This document shows positions 1 to 7,001 of a DNA stretch of 8,798 nucleotides, in pieces. The notes under the pieces were generated by a model. It saw only the letters and a list, made by a program, of their open reading frames with translations. It had not been told where the DNA came from and searched no databases. Source of the stretch: Gammaproteobacteria bacterium (GTDB lineage Bacteria > Pseudomonadota > Gammaproteobacteria > HK1); contig JABDQX010000183.1 in NCBI GenBank assembly GCA_013042035.1, forward strand, positions 1 through 8,798, read 5' to 3'. Position numbers and translations under genes: made by a program. The first letter of the stretch is position 1. Every line of letters starts with the position of its first letter.

Positions 1-3000
1 GCTTTGTTCGAGTTCGGTGCAAGAAGCCCACGATATGGCGCTCATTGCCCATGCATCAACCCTGGAGGCGCGTCTTCCGTTTTTGCATTTTTTCGATGGA
101 TTCCGGACCTCCCACGAAGTCAACAAGCTGACATTGCTCACGAGTGAACAAATCCGCGCCATGATTCGCGATGATTTGGTGATTGAACACCGCCTGCGCG
201 GTCTTAATCCGGATTCTCCATCCATGCGTGGCACGGCGCAGAACCCGGATATCTATTTTCAGGCACGTGAAACCGTCAATCCGTTTTACGCCAAAACCCC
301 CGACATCGTGGAAAATGCCATGGCGCAGTTTGCCAAGTTGACGGGGCGGCGCTATGGGCTGTTCGACTATCATGGTGACGAAAATGCCGAGCGGATTATC
401 ATCCTGATGGGCTCCGGGGCCGAAACCGTACGAGAGACTGTCTCGGCCTTGCGGCGGCAAGGAGAGAAGGTCGGTGTGATACAGGTTCATCTCTATCGGC
501 CGTTTTCCTCAAAACATCTGCTAAATGCGCTCCCCGCCTCCGTTCAATCGATTGCGGTTTTAGACCGCGTCAAGGAACCGGGAGCCACTGGAGAGCCGCT
601 ATACACGGATGTCACCACCGTCCTCAGCGAGGCGCGGGAGGCCGATCAGTTACCCATGGATTCGATGCCTCGGCTCATCGGTGGCCGCTACGGACTTTCC
701 TCCAAGGAGTTCACGCCCGCCATGGTCAAGGCGGTTTTCGATGAGCTTGGCAAGGATAAACCCAAGAATCACTTCACCGTCGGTATTCACGACGACCTTT
801 CCCACACCAGTCTCGACGTGGATGCCACGTTCATCATCGAACCCGAGAACGTGGTGCGGGCGATGTTTTTCGGTCTGGGCGCGGACGGCACCGTTGGGGC
901 CAATAAAAATACCATCAAAATTATAGGAGAAGATCCGGAATTCTTCGTGCAGGGATATTTTGTCTACGATTCCAAGAAGTCCGGTTCCCAGACGGTTTCC
1001 CATCTGCGTTTTGGCCCAAAGGCGATTCACTCCACTTACCTCATTCAATCGGCCAATTTCATTGGTTGCCACCAGTTCAATTTCCTGGAAAAGGCCGATG
1101 TCCTGGCACATGCAGCGCCGGGCGGTACATTTTTATTAAACAGCACCTACGGCCCGGACGAGGTATGGGACCGGCTTCCACGCAAGGTCCAGAAACAGAT
1201 TATCGACAATGATCTGGCATTTCATGTCATCGATGCCTACACGGTCGCGCGGGAAAGCGGCATGGGAACCCGTATCAACACCATCATGCAGACCTGCTTT
1301 TTCGCCATCTCCGGGGTGTTGCCCCAGGACAAGGCCATCGACAAGATCAAAAATGCCATCAAGAAAACCTATAGCATCAAGGGCGAGGATGTGGTCCGCA
1401 AAAACTTCGAGGCGGTCGATCACACGCTGGCCCATCTGCATAAAGTTGATGTTCCGGAATCCATCACCAGCACCATCGAGATTCCCCCCGTAGTGTCGAA
1501 ACAGGCACCGGACTTCGTGCAAAAGGTAACGGCCATGATGATGGCGGGAAAAGGCGATGATCTTCCTGTCAGTGCACTGCCCAATGACGGAACCTACCCG
1601 ACCGGCACCAGCGCCTGGGAAAAACGCAACATTTCCCTGTACGTTCCTGTCTGGCGACCGGATATCTGTATCCAATGCGGTAATTGCAGCTTGGTTTGCC
1701 CCCATGGCGTAATTCGCGCCAAGCTCTATAACGAGAGACGGCTCAAGGATGCGCCGGACGAATTTCTTTCGGCACCGATTAGCGGACGCGGTTTTCCCGA
1801 TATCCGGTTTACCTTGCAGATCTTTGTGGAAGACTGTACCGGGTGCGCCTTGTGCGTGGAGGTCTGCCCGGCCAAGGACAAAGGAAAAAGTGGCACACGG
1901 GCCATCAACATGCGTCTCAAAGCCGAAACCCTGGCGCGGGACAAGAAAAATATCGAATTCTTCGACGAAACATTACCCGAAAACAACCGGGGGCGGGTGG
2001 ATTTCTCGACGGTACGTGGCGTGCAATATCTAACGCCGCTGTTTGCATTCTCCGGGGCCTGCGCCGGTTGCGGCGAGACGCCCTACCTCAAGCTCGTCTC
2101 CCAATTGTTCGGTCCGCGCCTCATCGTCGCCAACGCTACCGGTTGTTCGTCGATCTACGGTGGAAATCTACCGACGACTCCCTGGTTGGTGAACAAAGAA
2201 GGCCGTGGCCCCGTTTGGTCCAATTCGTTATTCGAGGACAATGCGGAATTCGGTTTAGGTTTCCGGTTGACGGCCGACAAACACCACGCCCTTGCCACGG
2301 AGCTGCTGGAAAAACTACGCGCCCGGCTCGGCGAACAATTGGTCGATGAGCTTCTGACGGCGTCCCAGGAAGAGGAATCCGAGATACGGGCACAACGGGA
2401 CCGGGTGGATCAACTCAAGGAGCGTCTGATATCCCTTGATTCGGATGAAGCCGTGCGCAACGAAGCACGTCACCTTGCCTCCGTTGCCGATCATCTGGTT
2501 CGCCGCAGCGTCTGGATCGTCGGGGGTGATGGCTGGGCCTACGATATCGGCTACGGTGGTCTCGATCACGTGCTTTCCATGGGCCGGGATGTGAACATCC
2601 TGGTATTGGATACCGAGGTTTATTCCAATACCGGCGGACAGGTATCCAAATCCACGCCATTGGGCGCGGTCGCCAAATTCGCCGCCGGCGGCAAATCCAT
2701 AGGCAAGAAAGACCTTGCCCTACAGGCCATCGCCTATGGCAATGTGTATGTGGCCCGGGTCGCGCTGGGCGCGAATCCCCAACAGGCTATACTGGCCTTC
2801 CGGGAGGCCGAGACCTATAAAGGCCCCTCGCTCATCCTCGCCTATAGCCATTGCATTGCCCATGGCATCAATATGCAAAATGGCTTAACGCAGCAGAAAC
2901 TGGCGGTCGAAAGCGGTCACTGGCCACTTGTCCGATACAATCCACGCCTGCGTGATCAAGGGAAAAACCCGTTCTTGCTGGATTCTCACCGTCCGACCAT

Positions 3001-3175
3001 CAGGCTCAAAGACTATGCCTATCGAGAAGTGCGTTACAACGTCCTTGATCGATTGAATCCCGGAAGAGCGGCTGAACTTCTGCAACAGGCCCAGGAACGC
3101 GTGAACCGCACCTGGGCAAGATATGAACGGATGGCGACACGAGATAATTTGCCATCGACTCCAGAGGACGATTGA
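1..3175 (+). CDS. nifJ: pyruvate:ferredoxin (flavodoxin) oxidoreductase, 5'-truncated by the window edge
   Basis: This enzyme oxidatively decarboxylates pyruvate with CoA to acetyl-CoA and CO2 and passes two electrons to ferredoxin or flavodoxin in the cytoplasm. The frame is open from base 2, and homology continues upstream of the GTG at 17, so the gene is cut by the edge; about 130 N-terminal residues, including part of the pyruvate/TPP pyrimidine domain, are missing compared with the usual ~1,170-1,230 aa. Counting from the GTG as residue 1, I see the POR gamma-type domain (FFGLGADGTVGANKN near 285). Two 4Fe-4S motifs follow: C551/C554/C557/C561-P and C607/C610/C613/C617-P. The TPP domain holds C682-A-G-C685, C710 in GCSS, and GDGWAYDIGYGG near 837 followed by NTGGQ. 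C946 (SHCIAHG) is the expected fourth ligand of the proximal cluster. All eleven recognisable ligands other than those off the edge are intact, so the enzyme looks functional. A hairpin starts six bases after the stop. Confidence 0.97.
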   Translation, partial: LCSSSVQEAHDMALIAHASTLEARLPFLHFFDGFRTSHEVNKLTLLTSEQIRAMIRDDLVIEHRLRGLNPDSPSMRGTAQNPDIYFQARETVNPFYAKTPDIVENAMAQFAKLTGRRYGLFDYHGDENAERIIILMGSGAETVRETVSALRRQGEKVGVIQVHLYRPFSSKHLLNALPASVQSIAVLDRVKEPGATGEPLYTDVTTVLSEAREADQLPMDSMPRLIGGRYGLSSKEFTPAMVKAVFDELGKDKPKNHFTVGIHDDLSHTSLDVDATFIIEPENVVRAMFFGLGADGTVGANKNTIKIIGEDPEFFVQGYFVYDSKKSGSQTVSHLRFGPKAIHSTYLIQSANFIGCHQFNFLEKADVLAHAAPGGTFLLNSTYGPDEVWDRLPRKVQKQIIDNDLAFHVIDAYTVARESGMGTRINTIMQTCFFAISGVLPQDKAIDKIKNAIKKTYSIKGEDVVRKNFEAVDHTLAHLHKVDVPESITSTIEIPPVVSKQAPDFVQKVTAMMMAGKGDDLPVSALPNDGTYPTGTSAWEKRNISLYVPVWRPDICIQCGNCSLVCPHGVIRAKLYNERRLKDAPDEFLSAPISGRGFPDIRFTLQIFVEDCTGCALCVEVCPAKDKGKSGTRAINMRLKAETLARDKKNIEFFDETLPENNRGRVDFSTVRGVQYLTPLFAFSGACAGCGETPYLKLVSQLFGPRLIVANATGCSSIYGGNLPTTPWLVNKEGRGPVWSNSLFEDNAEFGLGFRLTADKHHALATELLEKLRARLGEQLVDELLTASQEEESEIRAQRDRVDQLKERLISLDSDEAVRNEARHLASVADHLVRRSVWIVGGDGWAYDIGYGGLDHVLSMGRDVNILVLDTEVYSNTGGQVSKSTPLGAVAKFAAGGKSIGKKDLALQAIAYGNVYVARVALGANPQQAILAFREAETYKGPSLILAYSHCIAHGINMQNGLTQQKLAVESGHWPLVRYNPRLRDQGKNPFLLDSHRPTIRLKDYAYREVRYNVLDRLNPGRAAELLQQAQERVNRTWARYERMATRDNLPSTPEDD

Positions 3176-3181
3176 GGGCTT

Positions 3182-3203
3182 AGGTGATTTCCTGAAATCA
3201 CCT
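3182..3203. repeat. perfect hairpin just after nifJ
   Basis: A perfect inverted repeat has arms AGGTGATTT (3182-3190) and AAATCACCT (3195-3203) around a CCTG loop. It begins 6 bases after the nifJ stop codon and ends 5 bases before the GGAG ribosome binding site of the next gene. There is no T-run after it, so it is not a standard intrinsic terminator. It could protect the 3' end of nifJ mRNA, reduce read-through, or be a small repeat. The structure is seen; the function is inferred. Confidence 0.7.
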
Positions 3204-3220
3204 TATGCGGAGAAAAAACC

Positions 3221-3691
3221 ATGCAGTGGTCCAATGTTCTGGCAGATCCGTGTTTGCAAAACCTGCCTTATAAAATTGAATTGAATGGGCAAGGAAAAAT
3301 CGAAATGTCTCCGGCATCCAATCTACACGGATTTACACAAACCGAGATCGCCTTTTTGTTGCGCCAACATCTGCCCCATGGAAAAGTCATTACCGAGTGT
3401 GGAATCCGGACTGTCGATGGTGTGAAGGTTGCGGATGTTGCCTGGGGGTCAACGGCGTTCTTTGAGCGCCAAAGTCTGGAAGATGACCCCTTCGAATACG
3501 CTCCGGAAATCTGTGTGGAAGTCGTTTCACCGGGAAATAGTCAGGCGGAAATGCAGCAGAAAATAAGACTCTATCTGCAACAAGGCGCGCTGGAAGTCTG
3601 GTTGGTGAATTTGGAGGGAAATTGCCGGTTTTTTACACAGAAGGGAGAGCAGGGAAAATCGGGGTTTGATGTCTCGGTAATTCCGCATTAA
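3221..3691 (+). CDS. Uma2 family (DUF820) restriction-endonuclease-fold protein
   Basis: A 156-residue protein of the Uma2/DUF820 family. These are PD-(D/E)XK-fold proteins of unknown cellular role that occur in many copies in cyanobacteria and some other bacteria and are often linked with mobile DNA. Family landmarks are visible: a central strand with D72 (KVADVAW), the strand E100-V-V-S-P (PEICVEVVSPGNS) after a hydrophobic run, K114 in QQKIRLY, and the closing LEVWLVN strand. D72, E100 and K114 would form the predicted metal-binding site, so the site looks intact. The N-terminal half is shorter than in many ~185-190 aa members. The ATG at 3221 is supported by GGAG at 3209-3212 with 8-base spacing. 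The gene is richer in A/T than nifJ upstream. Its stop codon lies inside the palindrome at 3682-3730. No activity can be claimed from sequence alone. Confidence 0.87.
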   Translation: MQWSNVLADPCLQNLPYKIELNGQGKIEMSPASNLHGFTQTEIAFLLRQHLPHGKVITECGIRTVDGVKVADVAWGSTAFFERQSLEDDPFEYAPEICVEVVSPGNSQAEMQQKIRLYLQQGALEVWLVNLEGNCRFFTQKGEQGKSGFDVSVIPH

Positions 3692-3730
3692 TCCATTAAC
3701 TGCCTGGAACGGTTAACGGGTTAATGCGGA
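3682..3730. repeat. imperfect 20-bp-arm palindrome over the Uma2 stop codon
   Basis: The arms are 3682-3701 and 3711-3730. The outer ten bases, TCCGCATTAA and TTAATGCGGA, are perfectly complementary. The inner part continues with one A/C mismatch and two G-U pairs (including TTAAC against GTTAA) around a 9-base loop. The Uma2 TAA stop (3689-3691) is the end of the outer left arm. There is no T-run on the + side, so a simple intrinsic terminator is unlikely. It could act as an mRNA 3'-end hairpin or be the footprint of a small repeat. Confidence 0.75.
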
Positions 3731-3797
3731 TGTGGACGATTGCATTGATTCCTACCATGCTGGTTTTTTAAGGAAGAGCACGAAAGGAGATAGATGG

Positions 3798-4415
3798 ATG
3801 CCCTTCAGCGACTATAAAACCCTTGCCCAGGTACAAACCGCGCACAACATCCGGTATGAAGAGTCCGGGTTTATGCGAACGAATCCGGTGGAAAACCCCA
3901 CCCGGTTTCTGGAAGAAATCGATTTCAATATCACGAATCTGGATGCCTTTTCTTCCGAGGCAGCCCGTTGTGAACTGATCATATTGCCCGTGTTGCGAGA
4001 GGCCTATAAAAAATTCTATTCGCAGTTTTCATTATGGGTACAAAAACCGATTAGCTATGATGTGGTTCTCAGTGGAACGCCGGATTATATGATTTCAAAA
4101 AGATCGGCACTGGGAAAAACCGTTTTGGAAACGCCTCTGCTGATGATTGCCGAGGCGAAAAAAAACGACTTCGAGCAGGGCTGGGCGCAGTGTCTGGCTG
4201 AGCTGGTTGCCGCGCAAAAAATCAATGAAAGCGCCGGATCCGCCATTGAATATCCTGTTTACGGTATCGTAACGGATGGAAAATATTGGGAATTCGGATT
4301 TCTGGAAAAAAGCATTTTTACAAAAAACACCACGAGCCTTTCCATAGATAATTTACCGGCATTATTTGGCGGACTGAATTATCTTTTTTCGCTTATCAGC
4401 ACGGACCGTTCATAA
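3798..4415 (+). CDS. uncharacterised protein with a PD-(D/E)XK nuclease-like pattern
   Basis: A 205-residue protein that I cannot assign to a named family with certainty. It has the signature of a PD-(D/E)XK fold. An N-terminal helix carries E59 (ARCELIILPVLREAY). The strand SYDVVLSGTPDYMIS carries P95-D96. The strand LLMIAEAKK carries E119-A-K121, and a helix follows with Q131 and E135. The C-terminal segment YPVYGIVTDGKYWEFGF resembles the end of type I restriction R-subunit N-terminal or DUF4268-like domains. The ATG at 3798 is chosen because AAGGAGA (3784-3790) sits 7 bases upstream; the frame also opens at a GTG at 3732, but that stretch lacks a ribosome binding site and abuts the palindrome. 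No signal peptide or membrane segment is seen. It is A/T-richer than the core genes around it. No methylase or specificity subunit is nearby, so it is not part of a complete restriction system here. Confidence 0.72.
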   Translation: MPFSDYKTLAQVQTAHNIRYEESGFMRTNPVENPTRFLEEIDFNITNLDAFSSEAARCELIILPVLREAYKKFYSQFSLWVQKPISYDVVLSGTPDYMISKRSALGKTVLETPLLMIAEAKKNDFEQGWAQCLAELVAAQKINESAGSAIEYPVYGIVTDGKYWEFGFLEKSIFTKNTTSLSIDNLPALFGGLNYLFSLISTDRS

Positions 4416-4465
4416 ACCGGTAAGAGATTACGCTGTTCAATACTAATATCTTCGATTGGTAAAAC

Positions 4466-4480
4466 CCACGCAGAGCGTGG
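4466..4480. repeat. REP-like hairpin CCACGC-AGA-GCGTGG
   Basis: A perfect 6-bp stem with arms 4466-4471 and 4475-4480 and an AGA loop lies in the 97-base gap before the DHOD-like gene. Read on the - strand with its flanks it is CGTTTCCACGCTCTGCGTGG. From memory this is close to a palindromic intergenic repeat (TTCCCACGC...GCGTGGGAA) that is scattered through many bacterial genomes. Copy number in this genome cannot be judged from one window. The rest of the gap shows no other structure. Confidence 0.6.
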
Positions 4481-4512
4481 AAACGAGAAATACTTTAAGA
4501 GAGGGATAAACC

Positions 4513-5517
4513 ATGGATCTGCGCACCACTTATATGGGAATGGCGCTCAAACACCCGGTTGTGGCTTCCGCGTCTCCGTTGTGGGAAAAACTGGATAACA
4601 TCAAGCAGGCCGAAGATGCCGGTGCTTCCGCATTGGTCATGTTTTCTCTGTTCGAGGAACAACTCAAGCACGAAGCCGCCGCGATGGAACATTTTATGTC
4701 CCACGGCACGGAGAGCTTTCCGGAGGCATTGAGCTATTTCCCGACGATGGAGGAATACCATATCGGTGCGGATCGTTATCTGGATATTTTGCACCATGCG
4801 TCGAAGGCCGTGGATATCCCTATTATTGGAAGTCTGAACGGCGTCACCAACGAAGGATGGATCGACTATGCAAAGAATATGGAAGAAGCCGGCGCCCGTG
4901 GTATCGAGCTGAATGTCTATTACATTCCCACCGATATGAGCATCTCCGGTCAGGAAGTGGAGCGACGCTATGTAGAGATCCTGCGGCACGTCAAAGAAGC
5001 CGTTTCCATCCCCGTGGCCATGAAGATGAGCGCCTATTTCAGTTCACCCGGCCACCTTGCAAAACAATTCGACGAGGCCGGCGCGGACGCCCTGGTGCTA
5101 TTCAATCGCTTCTATCAACCGGACTTTGATATCGATAACCTGGAAATCATTAACAATCTCAAACTGAGCAGCACGACACAGATCCGCATACGTTTGTTGT
5201 GGATTGCCATGTTGCACGGTCATATCGATGCATCCCTCGCCGCGACCACGGGGGTGGATACCCATGTCGAACTGATTAAATACCTGATGGCCGGGGCCGA
5301 TGCCGTCATGACCACGGCGGCCTTGCTGCGAAATGGTATCGGGCACCTAAAAACCCTCGTGGATGGACTGACCGAGTGGATGGAAGAAAAGCAGTATGTT
5401 TCCGTCGAGCAGATGAAAGGGTCCATGAGTCGGCAGCATGTGGCAAACCCAACGGGGTTCGAGCGCGCCAGTTACATCAAAATGTTGGAACACTTTAAAA
5501 GTCCTTATGTGCTGTGA
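4513..5517 (+). CDS. dihydroorotate dehydrogenase-like flavoprotein
   Basis: A 334-residue FMN-binding TIM-barrel protein of the DHOD-like group, annotated in databases as dihydroorotate dehydrogenase-like but probably not the pyrimidine enzyme. Barrel landmarks are visible in order: HPVVASASPL (14-23), IPIIGSLNG (102-110), ARGIELNVYY (128-137), IPVAMKMSAYFS (167-178, with K171 as the likely flavin-contacting lysine), LVLFNRFYQ (194-202), and the phosphate-binding end ATTGVDTHVELIKYLMAGAD (244-263). The position of the catalytic Cys or Ser in true DHODs (the C of LNxSCPN) is Y137, which argues against dihydroorotate oxidation. There are no Fe-S cysteine motifs. The ATG at 4513 has a GAGAGGGA purine block about 7 bases upstream. 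rsmG follows after 20 bases. I recall this family being a frequent neighbour of nifJ, so a role linked to PFOR or ferredoxin electron flow is a reasonable inference, not shown. Confidence 0.88.
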   Translation: MDLRTTYMGMALKHPVVASASPLWEKLDNIKQAEDAGASALVMFSLFEEQLKHEAAAMEHFMSHGTESFPEALSYFPTMEEYHIGADRYLDILHHASKAVDIPIIGSLNGVTNEGWIDYAKNMEEAGARGIELNVYYIPTDMSISGQEVERRYVEILRHVKEAVSIPVAMKMSAYFSSPGHLAKQFDEAGADALVLFNRFYQPDFDIDNLEIINNLKLSSTTQIRIRLLWIAMLHGHIDASLAATTGVDTHVELIKYLMAGADAVMTTAALLRNGIGHLKTLVDGLTEWMEEKQYVSVEQMKGSMSRQHVANPTGFERASYIKMLEHFKSPYVL

Positions 5518-5537
5518 TTTTTTCATGAGGGTGTAAC

Positions 5538-6182
5538 GTGTTTGCGAACCGCGAGGAAGTCGAACGGTGCCTGATGCAGGGCATTGGACAGACAAACCTT
5601 TCCCTCGACGAGGCACACTGCGGTGCGCTTATTCGCTATGTGGGGCTATTGGTTCAGTGGAACCTTGCCTATAATCTGACGTCGGTTCGGGATCCCATCG
5701 AAATAGTGCGCCGGCACATCCTGGATTGCCTTGTTATCTTGCCTTATATCCATGGGAAGCGCCTTTTGGATCTGGGTACCGGTGCGGGTCTGCCGGGCAT
5801 TGTGCTGGCAATCACCCGCCCCGACATGGAATGCGTGCTACTTGATGGCAATGGAAAGAAGACGCGTTTTTGCCGACAGGTTGCAATCGAGCTTGGATTG
5901 CCTAATGTAGAAGTCGTGCACATGCGCGCGGAGAAATACGCGCCGAGGATCCCTTTCGATACGGTGACCGCGCGGGCGGTTGGAGATCTATCGATTCTGT
6001 GGGACCATGCCAAGCGGTTGCTGGCGCCCGGTGGCAAGCTGTTGGCCATGAGGGGCGCCGCGAAGAGCGCGGAAAATCACGCAGCGTCGGAGGCGGCAAT
6101 CCTGGAAACCGTAACGGTTGTCCCGCTTACCGTGCCCGATCTTGCCGCCGAACGGCATCTGGCTATTATTGAGCGCGAATAA
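5538..6182 (+). CDS. rsmG: 16S rRNA (guanine-N7)-methyltransferase RsmG (GidB)
   Basis: RsmG uses S-adenosylmethionine to methylate N7 of G527 (E. coli numbering) in the 530 loop of 16S rRNA in the small ribosomal subunit. Its loss gives low-level streptomycin resistance in several bacteria. At 214 residues it matches the family (~207 in E. coli). Visible signatures are WNLAYNLTSVRDP (41-53), RRHILDCL (58-65), the SAM-binding motif RLLDLGTGAGLPGIVLA (75-91), the acidic end of strand 2 in LLDGNGKKTRF (101-111), and VTARAVGDL (143-151). The start is GTG at 5538, supported by GAGG at 5526-5529 with 8-base spacing; no earlier in-frame start fits. It lies 20 bases after the DHOD-like gene and 30 before parA, so the three are probably co-transcribed. 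Its usual upstream partner mnmG is not here. Confidence 0.97.
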   Translation: MFANREEVERCLMQGIGQTNLSLDEAHCGALIRYVGLLVQWNLAYNLTSVRDPIEIVRRHILDCLVILPYIHGKRLLDLGTGAGLPGIVLAITRPDMECVLLDGNGKKTRFCRQVAIELGLPNVEVVHMRAEKYAPRIPFDTVTARAVGDLSILWDHAKRLLAPGGKLLAMRGAAKSAENHAASEAAILETVTVVPLTVPDLAAERHLAIIERE

Positions 6183-6212
6183 TTTTGATCTTGGGTTGGG
6201 ATTATAAGAAAC

Positions 6213-7001
6213 ATGGGAAAAACCATTGCGGTTGCCAACCAGAAAGGTGGCGTCGGTAAAACAACGACCAGTGTCAATCTGGGGGCATCGCTGGCCGCTG
6301 CGAAGCGGCGCGTTTTGTTGATCGATCTGGATCCACAGGGAAACGCCACCATGGGCAGTGGTATCGACAAAAATAACCTGACCGCCTCGGGTTATGACGT
6401 GCTTATGAACGAAATGGCCCTCAGCGAGGCGCTCGTGTTCGTGGAGCATAGCAAGTACACGGTCTTACCGAGCAACGGTGATCTGACCGGCGCCGAGGTC
6501 GGTTTGCTGGATGAATTCGCCCGCGAGTTGCGCCTGCGCCACTCTCTCGATTCGGTTCGAGACGATTACGATTACATCATCATCGATTGTCCTCCGACCT
6601 TGAGCATGCTGACCGTCAATGCATTGGTGGCAGCGGATGTGGTCATGATCCCGATGCAATGCGAATATTATGCCTTGGAAGGACTTTCCTCCCTGCTGGA
6701 AACCGTCGAGAAAATACGCAAAATTCTAAACCCGAAACTGCACGTGGATGGCTTGCTGCGCACCATGTACGATGCGCGCAATAATCTCTCGAATCAGGTA
6801 TCCGCTCAGTTGGTCAAACATTTCGGTAATAAAGTATACGGAACGGTGATTCCCCGAAACGTGCGTCTTGCCGAGGCGCCGAGCCACGGATTGCCGGTAT
6901 TGCTCTATGACAAAAACTCCAGCGGCGCGCTCGCCTATCTGGCCCTGGCGGGGGAGTTACTGCGTCGTGATCGGGATAGCGCATCGGCAAAATCATCGTA
7001 G
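6213..7001 (+). CDS. parA: ParA/Soj family chromosome-partitioning ATPase
   Basis: A 262-residue P-loop ATPase of the ParA/MinD superfamily. It dimerises on ATP, binds DNA non-specifically over the nucleoid, and with ParB bound to parS sites moves replication origins apart. The deviant Walker A motif is K11-G-G-V-G-K16-T-T, with both the signature and the catalytic lysine. Walker A' is LIDLDPQGN (36-44) and Walker B is YIIIDCPP (121-128). The C-terminal RNVRLAEAPSHGLPVLLYD (215-233) is typical of chromosomal ParA/Soj. There is no N-terminal helix-turn-helix, so it is the short chromosomal type rather than the long plasmid type. The ATG at 6213 has only a weak purine-rich leader (AAGAA), which may point to coupling with rsmG 30 bases upstream. 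parB does not follow; instead bcp converges from the other strand and the two coding ends overlap by 9 bp. Confidence 0.95.
   Translation: MGKTIAVANQKGGVGKTTTSVNLGASLAAAKRRVLLIDLDPQGNATMGSGIDKNNLTASGYDVLMNEMALSEALVFVEHSKYTVLPSNGDLTGAEVGLLDEFARELRLRHSLDSVRDDYDYIIIDCPPTLSMLTVNALVAADVVMIPMQCEYYALEGLSSLLETVEKIRKILNPKLHVDGLLRTMYDARNNLSNQVSAQLVKHFGNKVYGTVIPRNVRLAEAPSHGLPVLLYDKNSSGALAYLALAGELLRRDRDSASAKSS

Noticed and set aside
1136..1705. Long open frame on the - strand inside nifJ (189 codons)
   Set aside because: It lies wholly opposite the conserved PFOR coding sequence and its translation shows no recognisable domain. The same applies to the - frames at 650-1111 and 56-490.
1843..2349. Open + frame of 168 codons overlapping nifJ in another frame
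   Set aside because: The nifJ frame here encodes the second Fe-S motif and the TPP domain; the alternative product is Arg-rich and without motifs, as expected of a shadow frame.
3732..3797. Upstream GTG start for the PD-(D/E)XK-pattern protein, adding 22 residues
   Set aside because: It directly abuts the palindrome and has no ribosome binding site, while ATG 3798 has AAGGAGA at good spacing.
5515..5526. T-run after the DHOD-like stop as a terminator
   Set aside because: No stable GC stem precedes the T-run, and rsmG starts 20 bases downstream, fitting co-transcription.
6185..6208. Possible sigma-70 promoter (TTGATC ... TATAAG) before parA
   Set aside because: The spacing is only 12 bases, too short for a normal promoter; parA is more likely transcribed with rsmG.
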